Source of the DNA: Modicisalibacter tunisiensis
Lineage (GTDB): Bacteria; Pseudomonadota; Gammaproteobacteria; Pseudomonadales; Halomonadaceae
NCBI RefSeq assembly: GCF_020148005.1
Contig: NZ_JAGXFD010000001.1
Location: 2,979,322 to 3,043,321 of the forward strand
Direction: 5' to 3'
DNA length: 64,000 nt
The translations under genes were made by a program, and so were the position numbers. The notes under the pieces are model-generated. The model did no database searches. It had not been told where the DNA came from and saw only the letters and a list, made by a program, of their open reading frames with translations. This document shows positions 47,323-57,297 of this stretch, one piece after another (within the stretch, counting starts at the first letter, position 1; every line of letters starts with the position of its first letter).

Positions 47323-48450
47323 TTATTGACGCTGCTCGATCGGCAACCATTCCTGCTTGTCCGGCCCGGTGTAGTCGGCGCTGGGACGGATGATGCGGTT
47401 GTTCTCGCGCTGCTCGAAGACGTGCGCGCACCAGCCGGTCAGCCGCGAACAGACGAAGATCGGCGTGAACAGCTTGGTGGGGATGCCCATGAAGTGATAG
47501 GCGCTGGCGTGGAAGAAGTCGGCGTTGCAGAACAGCTTCTTCTCGCGCCACATGACCGCCTCGACCCGCTCGGAGACGGGGTACAGCCGGGTGTCGCCGA
47601 CGTCCTCGGCCAGCCGCTTCGACCAGTGCTTGATGATGGCGTTGCGCGGGTCGGACTCGCGGTAGATGGCGTGCCCGAAGCCCATGATCTTCTCCTTGCG
47701 CTCGAGCATGCCGAGAATCTCGCGCTCGGCCTCGTCGGGGCTCTGCCAGTCCTCGATCATCGCCATGGCCGCCTCGTTGGCGCCGCCGTGCAGCGGCCCG
47801 CGCAGCGAGCCGATGGCCCCGGTCACGCAGCTGTGGATGTCCGACAGCGTCGAGGCGCAGACCCGCGCGGTGAAGGTCGAGGCGTTGAACTCGTGCTCGG
47901 CGTAGAGGATCAGCGAGACGTTCATCACCCGGGCGTGCAGCTCGGAGGCCGGCTTGCCGTGCAGCAGGTGCAGGAAGTGCCCGCCCACCGACTCGTCGTC
48001 GGTTTCGGTGTCGATGCGCACCCCGTCGTGGGAGTAGCGGTACCAGTAGTTGATGATCGACGGGAAGGCCGCCAGCATGCGGTCGCTCTGGTCCTGCTGC
48101 TCGTCGAAGCTCTCCTCGGTCTCGAGGTTGCCGAGCATCGAGCAGCCGGTGCGCATCACGTCCATCGGATGGGCGTCGGCGGGAATCTGCTCGAGCACCG
48201 TCTTGAGCGCATCGGGCAGGCCGCGCAGCCCCTTGAGCCGGGTAACGTAGGCGTCGAGCTCGGCCTGATTGGGCAGCTTGCCCTTGAGCAGCAGGTAGGC
48301 GACCTCCTCGAAGCGGGCATGCTCGGCCAGGTCGTGAATATCGTAGCCGCGATAGGTCAGCCCCGAGCCGCTCTTGCCCACGGTGCAAAGCGCCGTGCTG
48401 CCGGCGCTCTGGCCGCGCAGGCCGGCGGTGTTGGACGCAGTCTCTGCCAT
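47323..48450 (-). CDS. prpC: 2-methylcitrate synthase
   Basis: This 375-residue member of the citrate synthase family condenses propionyl-CoA with oxaloacetate. Active-site regions visible are GPLHGGANEAAMAMI (His), GFGHAIYRESDPRNAIIK (His) and the C-terminal FVCSRLTGWCAHVFEQR with Asp and Arg context. The shorter length and prp context separate it from GltA. AAGGAG precedes the ATG. Confidence 0.95.
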   Translation of the reverse strand: MAETASNTAGLRGQSAGSTALCTVGKSGSGLTYRGYDIHDLAEHARFEEVAYLLLKGKLPNQAELDAYVTRLKGLRGLPDALKTVLEQIPADAHPMDVMRTGCSMLGNLETEESFDEQQDQSDRMLAAFPSIINYWYRYSHDGVRIDTETDDESVGGHFLHLLHGKPASELHARVMNVSLILYAEHEFNASTFTARVCASTLSDIHSCVTGAIGSLRGPLHGGANEAAMAMIEDWQSPDEAEREILGMLERKEKIMGFGHAIYRESDPRNAIIKHWSKRLAEDVGDTRLYPVSERVEAVMWREKKLFCNADFFHASAYHFMGIPTKLFTPIFVCSRLTGWCAHVFEQRENNRIIRPSADYTGPDKQEWLPIEQRQ

Positions 48451-48500
48451 GACGTGTCTCCTTGCCTTGTTATGCTGTCAGCCTCTTTACACAATCCCTG

Positions 48501-48534
48501 CCCGGGCGCCGGATATGTCCGGCAACCGCCCGGG
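48501..48534. other. Intercistronic hairpin between prpB and prpC
   Basis: The outer stem CCCGGGCG (48501-48508) and CGCCCGGG (48527-48534) surrounds an inner CCGGA-TATG-TCCGG hairpin. It sits 7 bp past the prpB stop codon, inside the operon. It could stabilise the prpB mRNA end or attenuate prpCD expression. Confidence 0.55.
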
Positions 48535-48541
48535 GCAGCGC

Positions 48542-49423
48542 TTAGCGATCCTTGTCGAACAGCTCATCGAGCTTGCGCTCGAAGGCGTGGTAATCGAGGA
48601 AGTCGTAGAGTTCATCGCGGGTCTGCATCAGCTCGACCACGTCGTGCTGGTGGCCCTGCTCGTGGATGCTGCGATAGACCTTGAGCGCCGCGGCGTTCAT
48701 GGCGCGGAACGCCGAGAGCGGGTACAGCACCATCCGGCAGCCCACCTCGCCCAGCTCCTGCTGGGTGAACAGCGGCGTGGCGCCGAATTCGGTGATGTTG
48801 GCGAGAATCGGGGCGTCGACCCCTTCACAGAAGGCGCGGTAATCCTCGAGGGAATGCACGGCCTCGGCGAAGATCGCGTCGGCGCCGGCCTCGATGCAGG
48901 CATTGGCGCGGTCGACGGCCGCCTCGAGCCCTTCCTTCTGGAAGGCATCGGTACGGGCGATCAGGTAGAACTCCGGATCCAGGCGCGCATCGGCGGCGGC
49001 CTTGATGCGGTCGACCATCTCCTGCCTGGAGACGATCGCCTTGTTGGGGCGGTGCCCGCAGCGCTTCTGGGCCACCTGGTCCTCGAGATGGACCGCAGCA
49101 ACGCCGGCTCGACCCATCTCGCGGATGGTGCGGGCGATGTTGAAGGCCCCGCCCCAGCCGGTGTCGATATCCACCAGCAGCGGCACGTCGGTGGCGGCGG
49201 TGATGCGCCGGGCGTCCTCGACCACGTCGTTCATGGTGGTCATGCCCAGGTCGGGCAGGCCGAAGGAGGCGTTGGCCACGCCGCCGCCGGACAGGTAGAT
49301 CGCCGAATGGCCGACCTTTTCCGCCATCAGCGCGGAATAGGCATTGATGGTGCCGACGATGGGCAACGGGCGCTGCGCGTCGAGGGCGGCGCGAAAGCGC
49401 GCCCCGGGGGTGAGTCGGGTCAT
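48542..49423 (-). CDS. prpB: 2-methylisocitrate lyase
   Basis: This 293-residue member of the isocitrate lyase superfamily splits 2-methylisocitrate into pyruvate and succinate. It carries the K-R-C-G-H catalytic motif ([12 protein letters not shown]) with the nucleophilic Cys, [12 protein letters not shown] for metal binding, and [14 protein letters not shown]. Its start overlaps the GntR gene stop by 4 bp, so regulator and operon are co-transcribed. Confidence 0.96.
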   Translation of the reverse strand: MTRLTPGARFRAALDAQRPLPIVGTINAYSALMAEKVGHSAIYLSGGGVANASFGLPDLGMTTMNDVVEDARRITAATDVPLLVDIDTGWGGAFNIARTIREMGRAGVAAVHLEDQVAQKRCGHRPNKAIVSRQEMVDRIKAAADARLDPEFYLIARTDAFQKEGLEAAVDRANACIEAGADAIFAEAVHSLEDYRAFCEGVDAPILANITEFGATPLFTQQELGEVGCRMVLYPLSAFRAMNAAALKVYRSIHEQGHQHDVVELMQTRDELYDFLDYHAFERKLDELFDKDR

Positions 49424-50145
49424 GGTGTCTTCCTCTGGAGGGGGGGCACGGGCGGTTGTTCGGCTTCCTGCTCGAGCACGGCGGCGTAGCGCTTGGCCAC
49501 GTTCTCGCGGGAGGCGCTGACATGGCGGCGCATCAGCAGCTCGGCGAGCTCCTCGTCGCCCGCCTCGATGGCGTCGACGATGCGATGGTGCTCGACGAAG
49601 GCCCGCCGCGGGCGCGCGCCACTGGCACTGAACTGGGTGCGATACAGCCGCACCAGGTAGTAGAGGTCGTCGCAGAGCAGGGTCATCAGCATGCGGTTGT
49701 GGCTGCCCTGGACGATGCGATAGTGGAAGTCGAGATCGCCCTCGCGCTGGTAGTAGGCCTCGCCGCGGGACAGGTCCGACTGGCGCTCGTGAAACGCCAG
49801 CACCTCGCGCAGCCCGGCGATCTCCTCGGCGGTCATGTGGCGCGCCGCCAGCCGCGCGGCCATGCTTTCCATGGCCTCGCGCACATCGAACAGCTCGAGC
49901 AGCTCGCGCATCGTGAGCTTGACCACGCGCGCGCCGACGTGGGGGACGCGCTCGATGAGCCGATGGGTCTCGAGCCGGCGCATCGCCTCGCGCAGCGGCC
50001 CTCGCGAAATGCCGTAGGTCTTGGCCAGGCCCGGCTCGGTGATCTTGGTGCCGGGTGCCAGTTCGCCGCGCACTATGGCATCCTGCAGCTGGTTGAATAC
50101 GCGCTCGGCGAGGGTGCGAACTTCGGGAACGGGAGTGTCCTGCAT
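49420..50145 (-). CDS. prpQ: GntR-family regulator of propionate catabolism (PrpQ type)
   Basis: The protein has 241 residues. The N-terminal winged helix (about 8-75) includes [47 protein letters not shown]. An FCD/FadR C-terminal domain (about 85-220) has the D/H metal-ligand pattern [13 protein letters not shown]. It is the first gene of the prp operon and lies beside two ATTGTCGACAAT palindromes, one 13 bp before its start codon. It is expected to repress prpBCD until propionyl-CoA or methylcitrate appears. The symbol is by context. Confidence 0.85.
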   Translation of the reverse strand: MQDTPVPEVRTLAERVFNQLQDAIVRGELAPGTKITEPGLAKTYGISRGPLREAMRRLETHRLIERVPHVGARVVKLTMRELLELFDVREAMESMAARLAARHMTAEEIAGLREVLAFHERQSDLSRGEAYYQREGDLDFHYRIVQGSHNRMLMTLLCDDLYYLVRLYRTQFSASGARPRRAFVEHHRIVDAIEAGDEELAELLMRRHVSASRENVAKRYAAVLEQEAEQPPVPPLQRKTP

Positions 50146-50157
50146 GTCATGCTCGCC

Positions 50158-50169
50158 ATTGTCGACAAT
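50158..50169. promoter_or_regulatory. Operator 1 of the prp operon
   Basis: The perfect 12-bp palindrome ATTGTCGACAAT lies 13 bp upstream of the GntR start codon. It is the form described for GntR-type propionate regulators (PrpQ). Its position would block early transcription. Confidence 0.8.
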
Positions 50170-50274
50170 CTGGATTGTCTTGCACTCTAGTCAGCCCGTC
50201 GATGAGCGTCAACACCCCGTTTGCTTCCGGCTGTTAGACCTTTGGTGAGTCACCTCTCCGGGGCTTGCAACAGC

Positions 50275-50286
50275 ATTGTCGACAAT
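50275..50286. promoter_or_regulatory. Operator 2 of the prp operon
   Basis: This is a second perfect ATTGTCGACAAT, centred 117 bp from operator 1 and 78 bp before pabB. The spacing allows looping between sites, or it may affect pabB transcription. Confidence 0.75.
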
Positions 50287-50363
50287 AAGCGCGCTCCACG
50301 ATCAACGACGCCGCGCCCCGGTGCCTGATAGAATACGCCCCTTCCCACGCCAGACCGCCGCGC

Positions 50364-51710
50364 ATGACCGACCGACTCGACATCACCCCGCTGCCCTATC
50401 ACGGCACCCCCATGGCCCGCTTCGCCGCACTGCGCCACCGGCCCGGCGCGGTGCTGCTGGACAGCGGCAGGCCCGAGGCCCCGAGCGGGCGCTTCGACAT
50501 CCTGGCCAGCGACCCGCTGACCACGCTGAGCGTGGATGCCGCGGGTCGGGTCACGGCGGATGACGGCAGCCCCCTGCCCGAGAGTCCCTTCGCCGCCCAG
50601 CAGGCACTGCTGGAACGCCTGCCGAACGAGGTGCCCGACAGCGAGCTGCCCTTCCTCGGCGGCCTGATCGGCTACTGGAGCTATGATCTGAACCGCCACC
50701 TCGCCCCTCTCGAGGGCCGCGCCCGCCCTGTTACCGACCTGCCGTTGAGCCGCGTGGGCCTCTACGACTGGGCGATCATCGAGGACCATCAGCAGCACCG
50801 CGCCTGGCTGGTGGCCGGCGCCACGCGCCGCGCCCAGGTTCTCGACTGGCTCACCCGGGCGTCCCCGGACGCGGCGCCGTTCGCTCTCGACGCGCCCTTC
50901 GCCGCCGAACTCGACCGCGACGCCTACGGCGAGCGCTTCCGCCGCGTGCAGGCCTACATTCGCGCCGGGGACTGCTACCAGATCAACCTGGCCCAGCGCT
51001 TCAGCGCGCCCTTCCGCGGCAGCCTGTGGGACGCCTACCAGCGCCTGCGCCGGGCCACGCCCACGCCCTTCGGCGGCTTCCTGGCCTGGGACGACAAGGC
51101 CTTGCTGTCGGTCTCGCCGGAACGCTTCATCGCCGTGCGCGACGGCCGGGTCGAGACGCGGCCCATCAAGGGCACGCGGCCGCGGGGCGCCACGCCCGAG
51201 GCGGATCGTCGGGAGGCCGAGGCGCTCACCGGCAGTCTCAAGGATCGCGCCGAGAACGTCATGATCGTCGACCTGCTGCGCAACGACCTGGGCCGGGTCT
51301 GCCGGCCGGGCAGCGTGCGGGTCCCGCAGCTGTGCGGGCTGGAGAGCTACGCCAACGTGCACCATCTGGTCAGCGTGGTCCGGGGCGAACTGGCCGCCGG
51401 CCGGTCGGCGCTCGACCTGCTGGCCGCCGCCTTCCCCGGCGGTTCGATCACCGGCGCCCCCAAGATTCGCGCCATGCAGATCATCGACGAACTCGAGCCC
51501 GGCCAGCGCAGCGTCTACTGCGGCAGTCTCGGCTACGTGGACGTGCGCGGCCACATGGATACCTCGATCGCCATCCGCACGGTGGTGGCCGACGGCGATC
51601 GGCTGCACATCTGGGGCGGCGGCGGGCTGGTCGCGGACTCCGACGAGGAAGCCGAGTATCAGGAAACCCTGGCCAAGATCACCCGCCTGATGGAGGCCCT
51701 CGACGCATGA
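50364..51710 (+). CDS. pabB: Aminodeoxychorismate synthase component I
   Basis: This 448-residue chorismate-utilising enzyme of folate synthesis aminates chorismate to ADC. Active-site blocks are YQINLAQRFSAPF, the catalytic lysine in PIKGTRPRG (near 275), ENVMIVDLLRNDLGRV and GGSITGAPKIRAMQIIDELE. PIKGT, rather than the PIAGT of anthranilate synthase, marks PabB. A partner PabA is not in the window. The next gene starts 22 bp later. Confidence 0.95.
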   Translation: MTDRLDITPLPYHGTPMARFAALRHRPGAVLLDSGRPEAPSGRFDILASDPLTTLSVDAAGRVTADDGSPLPESPFAAQQALLERLPNEVPDSELPFLGGLIGYWSYDLNRHLAPLEGRARPVTDLPLSRVGLYDWAIIEDHQQHRAWLVAGATRRAQVLDWLTRASPDAAPFALDAPFAAELDRDAYGERFRRVQAYIRAGDCYQINLAQRFSAPFRGSLWDAYQRLRRATPTPFGGFLAWDDKALLSVSPERFIAVRDGRVETRPIKGTRPRGATPEADRREAEALTGSLKDRAENVMIVDLLRNDLGRVCRPGSVRVPQLCGLESYANVHHLVSVVRGELAAGRSALDLLAAAFPGGSITGAPKIRAMQIIDELEPGQRSVYCGSLGYVDVRGHMDTSIAIRTVVADGDRLHIWGGGGLVADSDEEAEYQETLAKITRLMEALDA

Positions 51711-51732
51711 TCGGCCCGCGGAGCGCCCCGTC

Positions 51733-52809
51733 ATGAGAGCCACTTCGCCGAGCGCCAGTGCCGATACGCACGACAGCGTCGCGCGCTACCACGCGCGGCG
51801 GCGTCGCCAGCGGCGCCTGCTGGCCGGCATGGCCGGGCTGACGCTGCTCGCCCTGCTGGTGGAAGTGGCCACCGGGCCCGGCGGCTACCCGCTCGACGAC
51901 GTGCTGAGCGCGCTGCTGACCCCGGACCGGGCCGTGCCCACGCTGCGCGCCATCGTCTGGGAGGTGCGCCTGCCGGTGGCGCTGATGGCGGTGCTGACCG
52001 GGGCCAGCCTGGCCATGGCCGGCGCCGAGATGCAGACGCTGCTCAACAATCCGCTGGCCGATCCCTTCACGCTGGGTATCGCCTCCGCCGCCAGCGTCGG
52101 CGCCGCGCTGAGCCTGGTGCTGGGCGTGCAACTGGTGCCGCTGGTGGGCCCCTGGCTGATCGCCGGCAACGCCTTCCTGATGGCCATGGCCGCGGCCCTG
52201 ACCCTGTGGGCCGTCAACCGCTGGCGCGGCGTCGGCGTCCAGGGGCTGGTGCTGCTGGGCATCGCCATCATGTTCTTCTTCAACGCCCTGCTGGGGCTGC
52301 TGCAGTTCGTCGCTTCCGCCGAGGCCTTGCAGCAGCTGACCTTCTGGTCGCTGGGCAGCCTGAGCCGTGCCGACTGGCCCGCGGTGGCGCTGGTCGCCGT
52401 GGTGCTTGCGGTCTGCGGCATCGGCTTCGCGCGCGGACGCTGGCAGCTCACCGCCCTCGGCCTGGGCGAGGCCCATGCCCACTCGCTGGGCATCGATACC
52501 CAGACGCTGCGCCTGCGCGCCCTGCTGGGCGCCTCGCTGCTGGCCGCGGCCACGGTGGCCTGCGTCGGCACCATCGGCTTCGTCGGCCTGGTCGGCCCGC
52601 ATATCGCCCGGCTGCTGGTGGGCGAGGACCAGCGGGTGTTCCTGCCCATGGCGACCCTGTGCGGGGCCTTGCTGATGAGTGTCACCGCGACGCTGGCCAA
52701 GTCCGTGGTCCCCGGCCTGGTGGTGCCGATCGGCCTCATCACGGCGCTGATCGGCCTGCCGTTCTTCGTCTCGCTGATCCTGCGCAGCCGCACGGAGCCC
52801 TGGGGATGA
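51733..52809 (+). CDS. FecCD/BtuC-family ABC transporter permease
   Basis: The protein has 358 residues with about nine or ten transmembrane helices. The FecCD signatures are LRLPVALMAVLTGASLAMAGAEMQTLLNNPLADPFTLGI, then GTIGFVGLVGPHIARLLVGEDQR and SVVPGLVVPIGLITALIGLPFF. It imports an iron-siderophore, haem or cobalamin-type ligand. It is coupled to the ATPase gene by a 4-bp overlap. No periplasmic binding protein or TonB receptor lies in the window. Confidence 0.92.
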   Translation: MRATSPSASADTHDSVARYHARRRRQRRLLAGMAGLTLLALLVEVATGPGGYPLDDVLSALLTPDRAVPTLRAIVWEVRLPVALMAVLTGASLAMAGAEMQTLLNNPLADPFTLGIASAASVGAALSLVLGVQLVPLVGPWLIAGNAFLMAMAAALTLWAVNRWRGVGVQGLVLLGIAIMFFFNALLGLLQFVASAEALQQLTFWSLGSLSRADWPAVALVAVVLAVCGIGFARGRWQLTALGLGEAHAHSLGIDTQTLRLRALLGASLLAAATVACVGTIGFVGLVGPHIARLLVGEDQRVFLPMATLCGALLMSVTATLAKSVVPGLVVPIGLITALIGLPFFVSLILRSRTEPWG

Positions 52810-53606
52810 GCCTGCAGGTCGACGCCCTGTACTGCCGTCGCGACGGCCGCCCGGTGCTCGACGGCGTCGGCCCGCTCGAGGCCCGTGGCGGCGAGATCAC
52901 CGCCCTGATCGGCCCCAACGGGGCCGGCAAGTCCACGCTCCTGCGCAGCATCGCGGGCCACCAGCCGGCCGGCGGCGAGATCCGGCTCGACGGCGCCTCG
53001 TTGCGCCACCAGCCGCTGGCTCGTCTTGCCCGCCACCTCTATTACCTGCCACCCAACACCGCGACCGCCAGCCGCCTGCCGGTGTTCGAGACCCTGCTGC
53101 TGGCCCTGCGCACCCGGGGCTGTCCTGCCGACGCCCCCGCGACCCTCGAGCGCATCCGGACCATGCTGCACCAGCTCGAACTCGACACACTGGCCGAGCG
53201 CCCGCTGGCCCAGCTGTCCACCGGGCAGCGCCAGCGCGTGGCCGTCGCCCAGGCGCTGATCCGCGAGCCCCGACTGCTGCTGCTCGACGAGCCCACCAGT
53301 GCGCTGGACCTGCATCACCAGCTGCGCGTGCTCGATGACCTGCAACAGCGCGCCAGGCAACAGGGCCAGATCATCGTCATCGCGCTGCACGACCTGACCC
53401 TCGCCGCCCGCTTCGCCGATCGGCTCTGGGTGCTCGACCGGGGATGTCTGGTGGCTCAGGGCGAGCCCGGCGAGGTACTCACCGCCGACCTGCTGCGGCG
53501 CGTCTATGCCATCGAGGCCGAGGTGGATACCGGCGGCCCGGCCGGCGCCCGCATCACGCCGCTGGCGGCCACCCGGCGACCCGACGGCGGTGGCGGCACG
53601 CCCTGA
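52806..53606 (+). CDS. ABC transporter ATP-binding protein (FecE/BtuD type)
   Basis: The protein has 266 residues. It shows Walker A GPNGAGKST, signature LSTGQRQRVAVAQAL, Walker [13 protein letters not shown] and the H-loop IALHDL. The second residue pattern of the signature (LSTGQ rather than LSGGQ) is tolerated in this subfamily. It pairs with the upstream FecCD permease. Confidence 0.93.
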   Translation: MSLQVDALYCRRDGRPVLDGVGPLEARGGEITALIGPNGAGKSTLLRSIAGHQPAGGEIRLDGASLRHQPLARLARHLYYLPPNTATASRLPVFETLLLALRTRGCPADAPATLERIRTMLHQLELDTLAERPLAQLSTGQRQRVAVAQALIREPRLLLLDEPTSALDLHHQLRVLDDLQQRARQQGQIIVIALHDLTLAARFADRLWVLDRGCLVAQGEPGEVLTADLLRRVYAIEAEVDTGGPAGARITPLAATRRPDGGGGTP

Positions 53607-53782
53607 CGCCAAGACCGGCGCCGTGGTGCGCGGCGGCCTCTTAGCGCCAAATCATCTAAATGGGTGATTCATACTGAAATTTACGCTATATAAGCATCGA
53701 ACCAAACATTATTGGGGCGGCCTGTAGCGGCTTTGCTACCGTAGACGCATTTCACGGATTCACGCCCTTCGAGGAGCGCCGC

Positions 53783-54403
53783 ATGACCCTGGATATCGAC
53801 GCCGTCAACCGAGAACTCGGCCATGACCCCGAGGCCCTGACCCGCTGGGCGCTGGAGCTCGACAAGCGCGCCATCTGCACCACCAACTTCCGACCCTTCG
53901 AGGCGGTGATCCTGCATCTGGCGACGCGCTTTCAGCCCGACATCCCGGTGGTATGGATGGACTCCGGCTACAACACCGAGGCCACCTACCGGTTCGCCGA
54001 CGAACTCGCCCAACGCCTGTCGCTGAACCTGACGATCTATCACCCGCGCCGCTCGCGGGCGCATCGCGAGGCGGTGGACGGCCCCCTGCCGGGAATCGAC
54101 GACCCGCGCCATGCCGCCTTCACCGAGGAGGTCAAGCTCGAGCCCTTCAACCGCGCCCTGCGCGAGATGGCCCCCGAGGTGTGGCTGACCGCCCTGCGTG
54201 CCGAGGACACCGCCCAGCGCGCCCGGATGCAGCCCGTCTCGCTCAACGCCGACGGCCTGATCAAGGTCGCGCCGGTACTGCACTGGACCGCGAAGGACAT
54301 GTACCAGTACCTGCAGCGCTTCGACCTGCCCAACAACTTCGACTACTTCGACCCCACCAAGGTCGAGGAGAAGCGCGAGTGCGGCCTGCATCTGCAGCAC
54401 TGA
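53783..54403 (+). CDS. cysH: Phosphoadenylylsulfate reductase
   Basis: This 206-residue protein reduces PAPS to sulfite using thioredoxin. PP-loop-type segments are ICTTNFRPFEAVILHLATRF, VWMDSGYNTEATYRFADEL and a C-terminal ECGLH with the single catalytic cysteine. The CC...CxxC iron-sulfur cysteines of APS reductases are absent, so PAPS is the likely substrate. It is somewhat shorter than E. coli CysH (244). CysB and thioredoxin genes are adjacent, matching its regulation and reductant. Confidence 0.9.
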   Translation: MTLDIDAVNRELGHDPEALTRWALELDKRAICTTNFRPFEAVILHLATRFQPDIPVVWMDSGYNTEATYRFADELAQRLSLNLTIYHPRRSRAHREAVDGPLPGIDDPRHAAFTEEVKLEPFNRALREMAPEVWLTALRAEDTAQRARMQPVSLNADGLIKVAPVLHWTAKDMYQYLQRFDLPNNFDYFDPTKVEEKRECGLHLQH

Positions 54404-54426
54404 CCGATCGCCTGCCCTGAACGACG

Positions 54427-54449
54427 GAACCCCGCCATGCGCGGGGTTC
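54427..54449. terminator. Hairpin between cysH and cysB
   Basis: The stem GAACCCCGC (54427-54435) and GCGGGGTTC (54441-54449) has a 5-nt loop and is followed by TCTCTGC on the plus strand. It separates two convergent genes. Confidence 0.65.
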
Positions 54450-54480
54450 TCTGCATTCGAGACTCGTCACTCGCCGGGCG

Positions 54481-55479
<999 letters not shown>

Positions 55480-55712
55480 CTATTGCCTTGACATCGACAA
55501 GGGAATAATGGGCAGCCTATCAATTACCTAATAGAATATAGGGAGCATCATAGACGCCCGCGCCGACAGCGGCAAGCGATCGCGACCGCGGCGTGCCTGC
55601 CGATAGACCGCTCCTATCAAAGGGCTGAACCCAGCGTATTTGCCAGCGGGAGGCTCCAAGGCTACCATCGACCGACTACGCTAGAGTCAGCGCAAGCAAT
55701 CTGGAGATTCAC

Positions 55713-56036
55713 ATGGCTAATAACGTCGATGTCACCACCGCCAACTTCGAGCAGGAGGTGCTGAAGGCCGACAAGCCCGTCCTGCTGAAGTTCTGGGCGC
55801 CCTGGTGCGGCCCCTGCAAGATGATGGCGCCGGTGGTCGAGGAAGTCGCCGACGAGAAGGCCGATACCCTCAAGGTCGTCAGCGTCAATGTCGACGATGC
55901 TCCGGACATTGCCGCCGAGCATGGCGTGCGCGGCGTACCGACCGTGATGCTGTTCAAGTCCGGCGCCAAGGTCGCCTCGTTGGTCGGCGCCCAATCGAAG
56001 TCGCAGCTGGTTCAGTTCATCGATCAGAACGCCTGA
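55713..56036 (+). CDS. trxA: Thioredoxin
   Basis: The protein has 107 residues with the WCGPC redox site (near 31-35), FWAPWCGPCKMMAPVVEEVA, and the cis-proline loop GVPTVMLFKSG. It serves as reductant for CysH and ribonucleotide reductase. It is monocistronic, with GGAG before the ATG and a strong terminator after. A 260-bp gap without a gene separates it from cysB. Confidence 0.96.
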   Translation: MANNVDVTTANFEQEVLKADKPVLLKFWAPWCGPCKMMAPVVEEVADEKADTLKVVSVNVDDAPDIAAEHGVRGVPTVMLFKSGAKVASLVGAQSKSQLVQFIDQNA

Positions 56037-56060
56037 TCACAACGAGCGCTCGCGTCTCGT

Positions 56061-56092
56061 AACGCCGCCCCATCCAGCCATGGGGCGGCGTT
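56061..56092 (+). terminator. Intrinsic terminator of trxA
   Basis: A 13-bp stem, AACGCCGCCCCAT (56061-56073) and ATGGGGCGGCGTT (56080-56092), has a 6-nt loop and is followed by TTCG; the T-run spans 56091-56094. It also serves the convergent permease gene. Confidence 0.85.
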
Positions 56093-56111
56093 TTCGTATC
56101 CCCGTATCGCG

Positions 56112-57161
56112 TCAATACTCCCGGCGTCCGCCCAGCATTCTCGCCAGCCAGCGTGTCTCGGGATGACTGTTGAGGGCGATCTTCAGCGTCATGGTCAGCG
56201 GCACCGCGAGCAGCATTCCCACCGGCCCCAGGATCCACCCCCATACTACCAGCGACAGAAAGGCCACCAAGGTCGAAAGCCCCAGGGTATGGCCCATCAC
56301 CCGTGGCTCGATGAGATTGCCGATCACGAAGTTGATGACCAGATAGGCCAGCGCCAGCACACTCGCCTTCGCCAGACCGCCGTCGGGCATCACCAGGGTC
56401 AGCATCACGGCCGGCACCGCCGCCAGGGCCGAACCGATGTTGGGAATGTAGTTGAGACTGAACGCCAGCGTTCCCCACAGCAGCGGGAACTGCACCCCCA
56501 GCAGCAGGCAGGCGAGATAGATCAGTGCCCCGGTGACCAGGCTGATGACCGTCTTGATCGCCAGGTAGCACTTGAGATTGTGACTGAATTCATTGAAACG
56601 GCGCAGACTCGGCACCGGATTGTCGAGCGACTCGGCAACCTTCTCGCGAAAGTCCAGGGTCTCGAAGAGCATGAAGATCACCAGCAGGATGATCAGCACG
56701 CTCTGCGACAGCAGGTTGCCGATACCGCCGAGGAACGTCGGCACCATCTGCGTCGCAGTCGTGGGGTCCAGCCACTCCGACATGCGCCGCGGCTGGATGT
56801 AGACGCCCATGTTGCTCAACCAGTTGAGCACCGTGAGATAGTGCTTGCGCAGTTGGTCCTCGAGCTGGGGCAACGCTTCCATGAAGGTCGTGAAGCTGCT
56901 GGCCAGCAGAGTGCCCAACAGGGTGAAGAAGAGGCAGAGGATCAGCAACGTCAGCAACACCGAGAGACGCCGGCTCACGCCCAGGCGATACAGCCAGTGA
57001 ACCGGGGCCGTGCAGATCACCGCGATGAACAGCGACAGCAGCAGCGGTACCAACAGATCGGCGCCGAGCTTCATGCCCCCGATGATGACCACCAACGCCG
57101 CCAGGGTCAGAATCAGGTTGAGGGGGATGTCGCGCTTTTTTGGGTCAACGTCGTGGTCCAT
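56112..57161 (-). CDS. AI-2E family transporter (PerM/TqsA-like permease)
   Basis: This 349-residue inner-membrane protein has about eight helices. Family features are the N-terminal pair of helices, the amphipathic middle (about 80-150), LKTVISLVTGALIYLACLLLGVQFPLLWGTLAFSLNYIPNIGSALAAVPAV and the C-terminal LIEPRVMGHTLGLSTLVAFLSLVVWGWILGPVGMLLAVPLT. Members move varied substrates, including autoinducer-2 or Na+. The start is taken at 57161, with AGGA 8 nt before; an ATG 3 codons earlier overlaps that site. Confidence 0.88.
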   Translation of the reverse strand: MDHDVDPKKRDIPLNLILTLAALVVIIGGMKLGADLLVPLLLSLFIAVICTAPVHWLYRLGVSRRLSVLLTLLILCLFFTLLGTLLASSFTTFMEALPQLEDQLRKHYLTVLNWLSNMGVYIQPRRMSEWLDPTTATQMVPTFLGGIGNLLSQSVLIILLVIFMLFETLDFREKVAESLDNPVPSLRRFNEFSHNLKCYLAIKTVISLVTGALIYLACLLLGVQFPLLWGTLAFSLNYIPNIGSALAAVPAVMLTLVMPDGGLAKASVLALAYLVINFVIGNLIEPRVMGHTLGLSTLVAFLSLVVWGWILGPVGMLLAVPLTMTLKIALNSHPETRWLARMLGGRREY

Positions 57162-57235
57162 GCTGGCCATCCTGGCAGTTGCGGTGCGCCCATGATGGCG
57201 TCATCGCCGTCGGACCACAATCGCCCGACACGACA

Positions 57236-57265
57236 GCCCCACGCCGGCATCAAACGGCGTGGGGC
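57236..57265. terminator. Hairpin downstream of the acyl-CoA dehydrogenase gene
   Basis: An 11-bp stem, GCCCCACGCCG (57236-57246) and CGGCGTGGGGC (57255-57265), closes an 8-nt loop 32 bp after the stop codon. No U-rich tail follows. Confidence 0.55.
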
Positions 57266-57297
57266 GATAGCGCAGTGTCACTCGAGGCGACGCTTAC

